DNA of 64,000 nt from Candidatus Crickella caballi. GTDB taxonomy: Bacteria > Bacillota > Clostridia > Peptostreptococcales > Anaerovoracaceae. The notes beneath the pieces were generated by a model. The model saw nothing but the letters and a program-made list of their open reading frames with translations, did not search any database and had not been told where the DNA came from. The translations under genes and the position numbers were made by a program. This document shows positions 1 through 9,406 of the stretch, piece by piece; the stretch's first letter is position 1, and every line of letters starts with the position of its first letter. The stretch is from positions 1 to 64,000 of the forward strand of contig JAGHUV010000018.1 of assembly GCA_018064665.1 (NCBI GenBank), given 5' to 3'.

Positions 1-279
1 ACACCGCAGATAGGACCATGAACATTATAACCTGTGTAAGAGAAAATTCTATTATATGGAAATTACTTTTACACAAGTGGAATTTAAAAATATATTCAAC
101 GGGACTTCGAAGCATTTTTAGTCTTTTTTAACATTTGAAGCCTTTTGTCCAATAAATTGGACATCACATCTGCTGAAAATTGCTACTATTATGACAACAG
201 ACGCTTCGTTGAATATATTTTAAGCACAACAGAAGCACAATGGCATGTTGACGGAATGAATTGGCGAGGAGGTAAAGAT

Positions 280-369
280 ATGCAACCGGCAAGAAGAGCA
301 CTGACGATTATTATTACTGCAATTGTTATCGTAATCTTTACTGCCTGCGGTATGAGCCCGGTGGTATGA
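280..369 (+). CDS. very short lipoprotein-like ORF, possibly truncated or frameshifted
   Basis: ATG with upstream gaggt; MQPARRALTIIITAIVIVIFTACGMSPVV has a signal peptide and lipobox-like TACG, then stops. A +1 shift continues PGGMIAGSNKPDETWSE*. Confidence 0.3.
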   Translation: MQPARRALTIIITAIVIVIFTACGMSPVV

Positions 370-558
370 TAGCCGGCAGCAATAAACCTGATGAAACATG
401 GAGTGAATAACCCCCTACCTCCATTCGTTTTGCTATTAATACATATGCGGAAATAGGACTCTAGCGGGTCCTATTTCTGTATAAAAAGGTGAGTGAATGT
501 ATCAAATTGAATATGGTATAATTGCAGCGAGAAATACTTCAAAAGCAAAGAAGACAAT

Positions 559-3468
559 ATGGAAAACATTAATGCAAAATTAGAATCAGGCTTTAGGACT
601 GCTTTTATTGATAGCAGTGAGCCTTCGGGTGAATCATTTCGTCCGAAGTTTGTTTCTAATGACTTTAGAAAAGGCAAGAAAGTATTATCTTCAATAGAGG
701 AAGGGCTTAACGATTGCGAGTACTTCTGTATAAGTGTTGCTTTTATTACTGAAGGCGGTATTGCGCCACTGCTTCAGACGCTGAAGGAGCTTGAGAACAA
801 AGGTGTTTCGGGCAAGATACTTACCACGGATTATCTGACCTTTAGCTCACCTAAGGCTTTAAAGAAATTAAGTGAGCTGAAGAACATAGAACTAAGGATG
901 TTCAGGGTTCAGGACGGTCCGGGCTTTCATACCAAAGGATATATATTCAAAAAGGATGAACTGTATAACATAATAGTAGGAAGCTCTAATCTCACAGCGA
1001 GTGCACTTACAACTAATGCTGAATGGAATACCAGAATTGTATCAACGGTTGAGGGCGAGTTTGCAAGAGAGACACTTATTGAGTTCGACTATTATTGGCA
1101 GCAAGCCGATCCGATCGAGGAGCTTCTTGAGACATATACAAGAATATTCAATGAGCAGCAACGCATTGCCAAAGAAACGGCTCGTCAGTCATCTGCAATT
1201 GATTTTGCACAGATTGCGCTCAGGCCTAATGAAATGCAGGTTGAATTCACGAATGAGCTCAACAAGCTTATTAAGCGTGGCGAGGATAGAGCTCTGCTTA
1301 TTTCTGCAACAGGAACAGGAAAAACATATGCATCAGCGTTTGGACTAAGGGACGCGGAAGGCAAACCATTCAGGCGAATTCTCTTTGTTGTGCACAGGGA
1401 GCAGATTGCAAGACAGGCATGTAAGAGCTATATACGAGTGTTTGGAAATAGCCTAAGCGTTGGGTTTGTTTCCGGTAACGACAAGGACTATGACAAAGAC
1501 ATTATCTTTGCAACTGTACAGACAATATCTAAAGACTATGTTCTCGAACATTTTGAGAAGGATCATTTTGATGCAATTGTAGTGGATGAGGTTCATAGAG
1601 CCGGAGCGGAATCTCATCAGAAGATAATGAATTACTTTACGCCGAAGCTGTTCCTTGGAATGACTGCAAGTCCGGAGAGAACAGACGGATATGACATATT
1701 TGAACTCTTCAATCATAATATTGCGTGTGAAATCAGATTGAAGGAAGCGATGGAGGGGAACTATTTGTGTCCATTCCACTATTTTGGAATATCTGATCTG
1801 GAAGTAAATGGCGAGGCTATCAATGATAAAACTGACTTTAACAGACTGGTTCTTGATTCCCGAGTTGACCACATCATCGACAAGATTGAATATTACGGAT
1901 ATAGCGGAGACCGAGTAAGAGGCCTTGTATTTTGCAATAGAAAAGAAGAGGCGAGAACCTTATCACAGAAATTTAACGACAGAGGATACAGGACGGTATT
2001 TCTATCGGGTGATGATAGTCAGAAATACAGAGAAGACGCAATAAAGAGACTTGCCTCTAAGGGTAAGGATGATGCGTTGGATTACATTTTTACAGTCGAT
2101 ATCTTCAATGAGGGTGTTGATATTCCTGAAATCAATCAGGTTATAATGCTTAGACCAACACAGTCTCCGATAGTCTTCGTACAGCAGCTTGGTAGAGGAC
2201 TCAGAAAATATGAAGATAAGGAATATGTTATCATTCTCGACTTTATTGGGAATTATAACAACAACTTCCTTATCCCGGTTGCTCTTTCGGGAGATCGCAG
2301 CTACAACAAAGACAATATGAGAAAGTATATTTCATCAGGAACAAGGATTATTCCTGGAGCTTCCAGCATTCATTTTGATGAAATAACCAGGCAGAGAATT
2401 TATGCGTCAATTGATAGTGCGAATACAAAGAGTCTTAGTATGCTAAAGGAAGCGTACAAGAATCTGAAGTTCAGATTGGGATGCATTCCATCTATACTTG
2501 ACTATGATAGATATGATTCGATAGATGTTATAAAGATGATTGATTATTCCGGATCATATTACAATTTCCTATGCGATTATGAACCGGAATATGACATAAG
2601 AATTTCAGAAGATGCAGCTAAAATGCTGAAGCTTATATCCAAAGAGTTTGCGAGAGGAAAGCGAATTTACGAATTGGTTTGCATTGACGCAATTCTCAAT
2701 GGATATGACGATTTTGTATTTGCTCTGGATGCCTGCATAGAAAAAAGAGGCAATGCACTTAGAGCAGAGATTACTAAAGAATCAGTACTGCGTAATTTGA
2801 GTAATGAGTTTTATGAAGATAAAGACAAGAAAAACTGGCCTTGTTCAGTTATAGAAAAGTCCGGTGACGAATATAAGGTGTCGGAAAGATTCAAATCGCT
2901 GATAGGAGATGAGAATTTTAAAAATTTGCTTCAGGATACGATCCAGCTGGGTATTGAGAGACACAATAAATACTATGCTGAGAAATACAAGGACACAGAT
3001 TTCAAATTATATAGTAAATACACCTATGCTGATGTATGCAGAATACTGAATTGGGAGAAGAACGTAAATGCTCAGAACATCGGCGGATATAAGTATGACT
3101 GTGGTACAAAGACGCTTCCTGTTTTCATAAACTATGAGAAAGTAGAAGGAACGTCAACGGACTATGAAGACATCTTTATATCAAATGCTCGACTTAAAGC
3201 TATTTCAAAGAACAACAGAAGGATAGATTCGAAAGACGTTAAACATATTTATAAACAAACATCGGAGGATGAGGATAATAGAATATACCTTTTCGTCAGA
3301 AAAAATAAAGATGATAAAGAGGCGAAGGAGTTCTATTTCCTTGGCGAAATGTATGCAGAAGGAGAACCAACTCCTGTTGTTAGAAAAGATAATGTAAATG
3401 CATTTGCTATTAACTATAAACTTGAGCATGAGGTTAGAGACGATATATTCGAATATATCGCCGGGTAA
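559..3468 (+). CDS. DEAD/DEAH (SF2) helicase with N-terminal PLD-like nuclease domain and C-terminal DUF3427-like region
   Basis: 969 aa; HTKGYIF...GSSNLTASAL (PLD-like), SATGTGKT Walker A, VDEVHRAG (DEVH), QLGRGLRK motif VI, YTYADVCRILNW C-terminal region. Confidence 0.88.
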   Translation: MENINAKLESGFRTAFIDSSEPSGESFRPKFVSNDFRKGKKVLSSIEEGLNDCEYFCISVAFITEGGIAPLLQTLKELENKGVSGKILTTDYLTFSSPKALKKLSELKNIELRMFRVQDGPGFHTKGYIFKKDELYNIIVGSSNLTASALTTNAEWNTRIVSTVEGEFARETLIEFDYYWQQADPIEELLETYTRIFNEQQRIAKETARQSSAIDFAQIALRPNEMQVEFTNELNKLIKRGEDRALLISATGTGKTYASAFGLRDAEGKPFRRILFVVHREQIARQACKSYIRVFGNSLSVGFVSGNDKDYDKDIIFATVQTISKDYVLEHFEKDHFDAIVVDEVHRAGAESHQKIMNYFTPKLFLGMTASPERTDGYDIFELFNHNIACEIRLKEAMEGNYLCPFHYFGISDLEVNGEAINDKTDFNRLVLDSRVDHIIDKIEYYGYSGDRVRGLVFCNRKEEARTLSQKFNDRGYRTVFLSGDDSQKYREDAIKRLASKGKDDALDYIFTVDIFNEGVDIPEINQVIMLRPTQSPIVFVQQLGRGLRKYEDKEYVIILDFIGNYNNNFLIPVALSGDRSYNKDNMRKYISSGTRIIPGASSIHFDEITRQRIYASIDSANTKSLSMLKEAYKNLKFRLGCIPSILDYDRYDSIDVIKMIDYSGSYYNFLCDYEPEYDIRISEDAAKMLKLISKEFARGKRIYELVCIDAILNGYDDFVFALDACIEKRGNALRAEITKESVLRNLSNEFYEDKDKKNWPCSVIEKSGDEYKVSERFKSLIGDENFKNLLQDTIQLGIERHNKYYAEKYKDTDFKLYSKYTYADVCRILNWEKNVNAQNIGGYKYDCGTKTLPVFINYEKVEGTSTDYEDIFISNARLKAISKNNRRIDSKDVKHIYKQTSEDEDNRIYLFVRKNKDDKEAKEFYFLGEMYAEGEPTPVVRKDNVNAFAINYKLEHEVRDDIFEYIAG

Positions 3469-3480
3469 ATGGAGCGTTAA

Positions 3481-3858
3481 ATGAAAACAATCGAAGTTGT
3501 TGCGGCAATAATAAAGAAGGACGATAAAATCTTCGCGACTCAGCGCGGATACGGTGACTTTAAGGATGGCTGGGAATTCCCCGGCGGAAAGATCGAACCG
3601 GGCGAAACACCTGAGCAGGCTTTAGTCAGAGAGATTAAAGAAGAGCTTGAAGCTGAAATTAAAGTGGGCGAGCTTATTACTACTGTTGAGTATGACTATC
3701 CTAATTTTCATCTGACTATGCATTGTTTTATGTGCGAGCTTGTTTCGGAAGAAATTACACTGGTTGAACACGAGGCGGCCAGATGGCTGACTTACGATCA
3801 ACTGGATGAAGTTGACTGGTTGCCGGCAGATATTGAAGTAGTTGAGAAGCTTAAATAA
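3481..3858 (+). CDS. NUDIX hydrolase, MutT/8-oxo-dGTP diphosphatase-like
   Basis: Nudix box GGKIEPGETPEQALVREIKEELEAE. Confidence 0.9.
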   Translation: MKTIEVVAAIIKKDDKIFATQRGYGDFKDGWEFPGGKIEPGETPEQALVREIKEELEAEIKVGELITTVEYDYPNFHLTMHCFMCELVSEEITLVEHEAARWLTYDQLDEVDWLPADIEVVEKLK

Positions 3859-3944
3859 CACATTTTCCCCGGCGCAAGCGTTGCTGTCTTGCGCACACAG
3901 ACTCCGTTTCCTATAATCGGGAGCATCCGAGGGGGTACACAAAT

Positions 3945-4526
3945 ATGAATTTTGGAATGCAAGTTAAGAAGATAAGAACAGAGCGCGGCTTGACTCAGGA
4001 GCAGTTCGCTGAGAAGCTCAACGTCACAAGACAGGCCGTTTCAAACTGGGAGAATGATCGCAATCTTCCGGATATTGAGATGCTCTTTATCATTGCAAGC
4101 ACTTTTCATATTTCCCTGGATAATTTGATTTTGGGAGGTAGTAATATGAATAATATGGCAGAAAAACTTATACAAGACGGTAGTGATAACAAGAGGGCGA
4201 AATACGATCTCATAACCACCTGCATAGGTGCGGGCATGATTCTGATCGGCGCAGTTCTGGTGGTACTGAAGGGCCTTTCGGTGGACTATATTGACGCGTC
4301 GGGAATCCTTCACGAGAATTTCTTTCTCTTGCTAGTTGCGGCGCTGTTTGTACTGGCGGGATTTATAACGGTGCTGGTGGCGGGTATCAGAAACCTTATA
4401 TCAATAAAAAATAAGGGGATGATGAATAAGAACAACAAAGTGATCCTTATCATGAGTTCCGTAATTACTCTGATAATCGTGGTTCTCTTTGTTCTCCTGA
4501 TAATTTCAAACGGATCGGTCGGCTAA
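3945..4526 (+). CDS. XRE-family HTH regulator with C-terminal transmembrane segments
   Basis: MQVKKIRTERGLTQEQFAEKLNVTRQAVSNWENDRNLPD HTH_3; two hydrophobic segments. Confidence 0.85.
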   Translation: MNFGMQVKKIRTERGLTQEQFAEKLNVTRQAVSNWENDRNLPDIEMLFIIASTFHISLDNLILGGSNMNNMAEKLIQDGSDNKRAKYDLITTCIGAGMILIGAVLVVLKGLSVDYIDASGILHENFFLLLVAALFVLAGFITVLVAGIRNLISIKNKGMMNKNNKVILIMSSVITLIIVVLFVLLIISNGSVG

Positions 4527-4539
4527 GGCTGCCTTAAAG

Positions 4540-4570
4540 GATATGGAGTCTCTTTGCGGGACTCCTTTTT
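4540..4570 (+). terminator. intrinsic terminator after XRE gene
   Basis: ggagtc-tctttgcg-ggactcc followed by ttttttt. Confidence 0.75.
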
Positions 4571-4580
4571 TTATATATAA

Positions 4581-4653
4581 TTATGCAATCAATCCCCGGA
4601 GGATTGCACTCGGAAAGTGCGATGAAAGGAGCCTGAGAAGTCGTGTTGCATAA
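4581..4653. ncRNA. candidate structured RNA or regulatory element, unknown class
   Basis: TTATGCAA/TTGCATAA 8-bp closing stem enclosing CAATCC-CCGGA-GGATTG and CACT-CGGAA-AGTG hairpins; intergenic. Confidence 0.35.
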
Positions 4654-4729
4654 ACATTTTTAAAATGCTCATTGCTTATATTTTTTCTTGTGTTAAAATA
4701 CTTCGCGTACACAATAGGGGGAACTTATT

Positions 4730-6085
4730 ATGAGGATAGTAATTGCCGGTGCCGGCCGCGTTGGCGGAACGGTTGCAGAGGCTTTGACCGAAGAGGGTCA
4801 TGACTTAACAATTATTGATAGAGACAGTGAGCTGATATCGCACATTTCCAACGATGTTGATGCTATTTGCATCGAGGGAAGTGCGACTGATGTTGACATT
4901 CTCAAGGACGCAGATTCAGGTAATGCAGACATGTTCCTTGCCATCACTGAGGCGGACGAAACCAATCTCGTAAGCTCGGTTCTTGCCAAGAACATGGGCG
5001 CTAACTACATCATTGCGCGTCTTCGTAATCCTGAATATCTCGGTAAAGAGAGCTATGTAAAACAGGCTCTCGGCATTTCGCTTCTGATCAATCCGGAGCT
5101 TCTCTGCGCCAGAGAGATTTTGCGTATAATCCAGTTCCGTGGTGCGAGCCATGCAACAACCTTTACGGGCGGCAACACCGAGCTCCTGAAATATAAGGTA
5201 AGTGTTAAAGACAAGCTTTGCGGCACAAGCGTCAGAGACACAAGGTCAATAACATCAGCTAATATCCTCGTTTGCTATATCATTAATGAAGATGGTGTAT
5301 TCATTCCTTCGGCTGACTATGTTTACCGCGAGAATGATGTACTTGCGATAACCGGAAACTTCCACAACCTCAAGAAATTCTTCAACAGCGTGGTTCCGCG
5401 CTCCGGGAAGATCAGAAACGCCATTATATACGGCGGTGGAAGAGTAACGGTTTACCTTGCAAGACTTCTGATGCAGACAGGAATCGAGGTCACCATCATT
5501 GAAGAAGACAGGGCAAGATGCGAGAGACTTTGCGAGCTTGTTCCTCATGCACATATCGTGTGCGGTGACGGAACCAAGAGAGACGTAATGATCGAAGAGG
5601 GCATCATGGAGACAGATGCTTACATCGCACTCACAAATGATGACGGAAACAATATCATCACATCCATCTATGCAAAGCACTGTGATGTCGGAATGGTAGT
5701 TTCGAAGACCGAGCATGTTCACTTTGCCGATCTGATGGAGATTTCTATTATCGACAAAATCATTACACCTAAGATCCTTGCGGCTCGTCAGATCGTCGGA
5801 TATGTACGTGCAATCAACAACTCGCTCAGTCAGGAAATTGAGAGTATTTACTATCTCGAGGACGGACAGCTCGACGCACTGGAGTTTAAGATTAAGAACG
5901 ATTCTGCCGTTATCGGAGTTCCGCTTATGGAGCTTAAGATCAGAAATGATATTAAGATTGCGGCCATTATTAGAAATTCGACTACTATGATGCCGACCGG
6001 AGAATCGATTATAGAGAAGGGCGATGCCGTAGTAATAATTGCTAAGGCTAATGAGATTAAGAGAATAGAGGATATTCTGGTATGA
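4730..6085 (+). CDS. trkA: Trk potassium uptake system NAD-binding protein TrkA
   Basis: two Rossmann/TrkA-N (RIVIAGAGRVGGTVAE; NAIIYGGGRVTVYLAR) and TrkA-C domains. Confidence 0.93.
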   Translation: MRIVIAGAGRVGGTVAEALTEEGHDLTIIDRDSELISHISNDVDAICIEGSATDVDILKDADSGNADMFLAITEADETNLVSSVLAKNMGANYIIARLRNPEYLGKESYVKQALGISLLINPELLCAREILRIIQFRGASHATTFTGGNTELLKYKVSVKDKLCGTSVRDTRSITSANILVCYIINEDGVFIPSADYVYRENDVLAITGNFHNLKKFFNSVVPRSGKIRNAIIYGGGRVTVYLARLLMQTGIEVTIIEEDRARCERLCELVPHAHIVCGDGTKRDVMIEEGIMETDAYIALTNDDGNNIITSIYAKHCDVGMVVSKTEHVHFADLMEISIIDKIITPKILAARQIVGYVRAINNSLSQEIESIYYLEDGQLDALEFKIKNDSAVIGVPLMELKIRNDIKIAAIIRNSTTMMPTGESIIEKGDAVVIIAKANEIKRIEDILV

Positions 6086-7509
6086 ACCGCAGAATGATTG
6101 CAAATGTTGTCGGAATTTCACTGCTGTTGGAGTCAATGTTTATGGCTCTGACGGCTTTGGTGTGTGTTCATTACGGCGAGGATGCAAGTCCGTTCATGCT
6201 GTCGGTTATTGTAACTGCTGCTGCGGGCGCGGTGATGAGATCGCTCGAGCCGTATAACAAGAAAATCACGTCCAGAGACGGCTTTGTCATGGTTGCTTTC
6301 GTATGGATCGGAATGTCCGTGTGCGGCGCGCTGCCGTTCTTCCTTAGCGGGGAGATTTCAAGTCCTGTCAATGCATTTTTCGAAACGGTTTCCGGTTTCA
6401 CTACGACGGGTGCGACTATACTCACTGACATCGAAGCAATGTCGCGAGGCTGCCTGTTCTGGCGTTCCTTCACTCACTGGATCGGAGGAATGGGTATCCT
6501 TGTATTTATCATGGCGCTGATTCCTATGAGCGGAGATCATTCCATGTACATTCTCAAGGCAGAAGTGCCGGGCCCTACCTCGGGCAAAATCGTTCCGAGA
6601 GCCAAGGACACAACCATGATTCTGTATCTGATATACACTGTAATGACTCTGCTCGAAACAGTCCTGCTCAAAATTATGGGAATGGGCTGGTATGATGCGC
6701 TTATTCATGCGTTCGGAACGGCGGGTACAGGCGGATTCTCGACGAAAAATACAAGCATTGCGGCATTCAACAGCTTTGGCATTGAGATGGTAATCGCTGT
6801 CTTCCTGATATTATTCGGTATCAACTTCAATCTGTACTATTACATGGTTGTCAGGAAGTTCCGCAATGCGTTCAAGAGCGAGGAGCTCTATGTCTATCTC
6901 GGAATTGTTGCTGCATCGGTCATTCTTATTTCCAGCAAATGCGGTTTCAGAGATTCATTCTTTGCGGTTGCTTCGATAATTACTACTGCAGGCTACAGCA
7001 CTGCAGATTTCACCCTGTGGCCGGTGGCTTGCCAGATGATACTGGTTCTGCTTATGTTCATCGGAGCCTGCGCAGGCAGTACGGGCGGAGGCCTTAAAGT
7101 GTCGAGGATCCTGATAATGTTCAAGGGATGTGCCTCCAGGGTTTCTGAGCTTGTAAGAACCAGATCCGTCAGCAGAGTAAGAATTGACGGAAAGGTCGTA
7201 GACAGCAAAATCGTATTCTCGGCCTATGCATACTTCTTCCTGTATATAGTGATACTGTTCGGAGGATGTCTGCTCGTTTCGCTGGACGGCTTTGACTTTG
7301 AGACCAACATTACTGCAACACTCAGCTGCATTTCCAATATAGGACCGGGACTCGGCAAAGTAGGACCTTCGGGTAATTTTGCAATATTCTCGAATTTTTC
7401 CAAGCTGATTCTGTCCTTTGTAATGCTTGCCGGCAGACTTGAGCTGTATCCTATCCTGATACTGTTCTCGCCGGGCAACTGGAAGCTTCGCAAATTCAAC
7501 AACAAATAA
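6082..7509 (+). CDS. trkH: TrkH/TrkG family potassium transporter
   Basis: polytopic, TTGATI, TAGTGGFST, TTAGYST pore-loop signatures; ATGA overlap with trkA. Confidence 0.93.
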   Translation: MNRRMIANVVGISLLLESMFMALTALVCVHYGEDASPFMLSVIVTAAAGAVMRSLEPYNKKITSRDGFVMVAFVWIGMSVCGALPFFLSGEISSPVNAFFETVSGFTTTGATILTDIEAMSRGCLFWRSFTHWIGGMGILVFIMALIPMSGDHSMYILKAEVPGPTSGKIVPRAKDTTMILYLIYTVMTLLETVLLKIMGMGWYDALIHAFGTAGTGGFSTKNTSIAAFNSFGIEMVIAVFLILFGINFNLYYYMVVRKFRNAFKSEELYVYLGIVAASVILISSKCGFRDSFFAVASIITTAGYSTADFTLWPVACQMILVLLMFIGACAGSTGGGLKVSRILIMFKGCASRVSELVRTRSVSRVRIDGKVVDSKIVFSAYAYFFLYIVILFGGCLLVSLDGFDFETNITATLSCISNIGPGLGKVGPSGNFAIFSNFSKLILSFVMLAGRLELYPILILFSPGNWKLRKFNNK

Positions 7510-7640
7510 TTCGAAGGTTTCCCCATTGAAATGAAAACTAACAAGTAAATCGATGTTTTTCGCATTAAAATGAACTTTTTGAAAGGTAAGAAACCTCTTT
7601 ATAAGTAGAGGGTTTATTCCAGCGGAAGAGGTTCGTTGAA

Positions 7641-9101
7641 ATGAAGAATTCAGAAATACGAACAATAAGAAGAAAGCCGATTTGGATGGGAGCACTGGCT
7701 CTCATAATTGTGGTGGTGCTGGCGTTTGGCACTGCTCCTTCAAATGAGCAGGCTGTACTTGAATTGCCTGAACACGTTGATATATTTGACGGAATACAGA
7801 TTGAGGAACAGCAGGTGCCGCTTGCCGATCAGTCTGTAACTACTTCAAAGAAAACAACTACGAAGACTGTAAAGCTCGCGAAGAAGTCGAAGAAGACTTA
7901 TACAAAGACTTTGCCTGATAAGGTTTCGAAGAGCACTGACAATAAGATTGTCGGAAGCTTCCGGGTGATAGCAAATAAGACTGTCAAGACTTCGACTAAG
8001 GAGAAGTACAGAAAGGGCAGTAAGAAGAAGACGGTTACGACCACTGTAACGACGACCATTGCCACTACCGTAGATGATTTGGCGCCGAAGAGCACAATGG
8101 GAGAAACCTTGCGGGATCAATCTTCTGTGCTTAACGAGCACGAACAGACTACGGTCAAGACCACCAAGGGGACTGCCAAAACTAAGAAAGCAAAGAAGTC
8201 ATATACCAAGACTTTGCCGGTCAAAACCAAGACGACTACGGAGGAGAGGATTGTCGGAAGATACAGAGTGGTGATTATGACTACTGTCAAGGCGGCAGTC
8301 AAGGAGAAATACATCAAGAACAAGAAGAAAAAAACCGTAACAACCACATTGACCACAACAGTTGTTACTAAGGTTTACCGATTGCCGACGGATAACACAG
8401 AGAGAACTTCGCAGGATACAGCGAAGAGTGAAGAAAACACGGTGAAACAGGAAGACACAGTAAATCAGCCTGCACAGGATCAGAATAATGAGCAAGGCTC
8501 AGAACAGACAACGGATCAAAAGTCCGAATCGGCCCAAGAGCAGGGGTCGAGACAGACTTCTGAACAGACTCCGGAGCAGGGAATAGACCGCTCTTCGGAA
8601 CAGGGAACAGAGGATGCCGCGGAACAGTCGACAGAACAGAGCTCTGTATCCGCTATCCGTAAGTCCGCAAGCAAAGCAGACGAAAATGTTCTGAAAGCCT
8701 TCGAAGATCTCGGGTTTACATTAAGAATAGACAGCAGTTATGCATATACCGGGTATTTCAGCGCAAGAGATAGAAGCATAGTTCTCAGGAGAGACGGCGA
8801 TAATGTATATCACGAGCTGGGACACTTCCTTGCATTCGTTGCCGGAAATGTCGACACCGGCAGCGCTTTCAAGAGTATATACAACGAGGAGAAGAGTCTG
8901 TATGATGGCAGAAATGCGGCATATGTGCTCGGCACTTCGTCGGAATACTTCGCAGAGTCCTACAGAGAATATGTGCTGAACAAGGACGCTTTGAAGACCA
9001 AAAGACCTAAAACTTGTGCCGCAATTGACGATGCCGTAAGCAGGATTACAGATGCTCAGGTGAAAAGGATCAAAGCACTGTATGGGGGCATGTGGGAATA
9101 G
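7641..9101 (+). CDS. secreted or membrane-anchored metalloprotease, anthrax lethal factor-like (M34/PPEP-like) C-terminal domain with two Lys/Thr-rich repeats
   Basis: N-terminal TM; tandem KKTYTKTLP...IVGSFRV...KKKTVTTTVTTT repeats; Q/E/S-rich linker; HELGHFLAF zinc motif and EYFAESYREY third-ligand region. Confidence 0.75.
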   Translation: MKNSEIRTIRRKPIWMGALALIIVVVLAFGTAPSNEQAVLELPEHVDIFDGIQIEEQQVPLADQSVTTSKKTTTKTVKLAKKSKKTYTKTLPDKVSKSTDNKIVGSFRVIANKTVKTSTKEKYRKGSKKKTVTTTVTTTIATTVDDLAPKSTMGETLRDQSSVLNEHEQTTVKTTKGTAKTKKAKKSYTKTLPVKTKTTTEERIVGRYRVVIMTTVKAAVKEKYIKNKKKKTVTTTLTTTVVTKVYRLPTDNTERTSQDTAKSEENTVKQEDTVNQPAQDQNNEQGSEQTTDQKSESAQEQGSRQTSEQTPEQGIDRSSEQGTEDAAEQSTEQSSVSAIRKSASKADENVLKAFEDLGFTLRIDSSYAYTGYFSARDRSIVLRRDGDNVYHELGHFLAFVAGNVDTGSAFKSIYNEEKSLYDGRNAAYVLGTSSEYFAESYREYVLNKDALKTKRPKTCAAIDDAVSRITDAQVKRIKALYGGMWE

Positions 9102-9199
9102 CATATAGCACCATAAAAAGTACAATATAAAACGGTAAAACTAATATACAAGAACACCTTAAAATAGTATAATTTTGTAGATATTAGGAACGCACTTTT

Positions 9200-9297
9200 A
9201 ATACTTTGGCAAACCCGTCGAAAGGCGGCGACGCAAAGCTTAGTGTCTAACCTCAGAATCGCAGAAAGGGTTCTATATTATATAGCGAGAAGAGAAT
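9200..9297 (+). promoter_or_regulatory. c-di-GMP-I (GEMM) riboswitch aptamer
   Basis: TTGGCAAACCCGTC-GAAA-GGCGGCGACGCAAAGC...CTAACC matches GEMM core GGCAAACC..GAAA..GACGCAAAGCY..CUAA, with GNRA P2 hairpin. Confidence 0.85.
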
Positions 9298-9305
9298 GAT
9301 CGACT

Positions 9306-9342
9306 GGCTGCACTATATGTTAGTGTAGCCTTTTTGTTTTTT
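9306..9342 (+). terminator. intrinsic terminator, expression platform of the riboswitch
   Basis: ggctgcacta-tatgt-tagtgtagcc followed by tttttgtttttt. Confidence 0.85.
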
Positions 9343-9406
9343 GCACAAATATGAAAGATAAAAAGTAATTTCAAAAATCACTTTGATAATACAGGGAAAT
9401 AGCAAT

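Noticed and set aside
4581-4653. c-di-AMP (ydaO) riboswitch controlling trkAH
   Set aside because: Functionally attractive, but size and sequence do not match the ydaO consensus and the trkA promoter seems to lie downstream of it.
5255-6136. 293-aa minus-strand ORF
   Set aside because: Fully antisense to trkA, which has clear domains, SD and operon context. The translation is low-plausibility.
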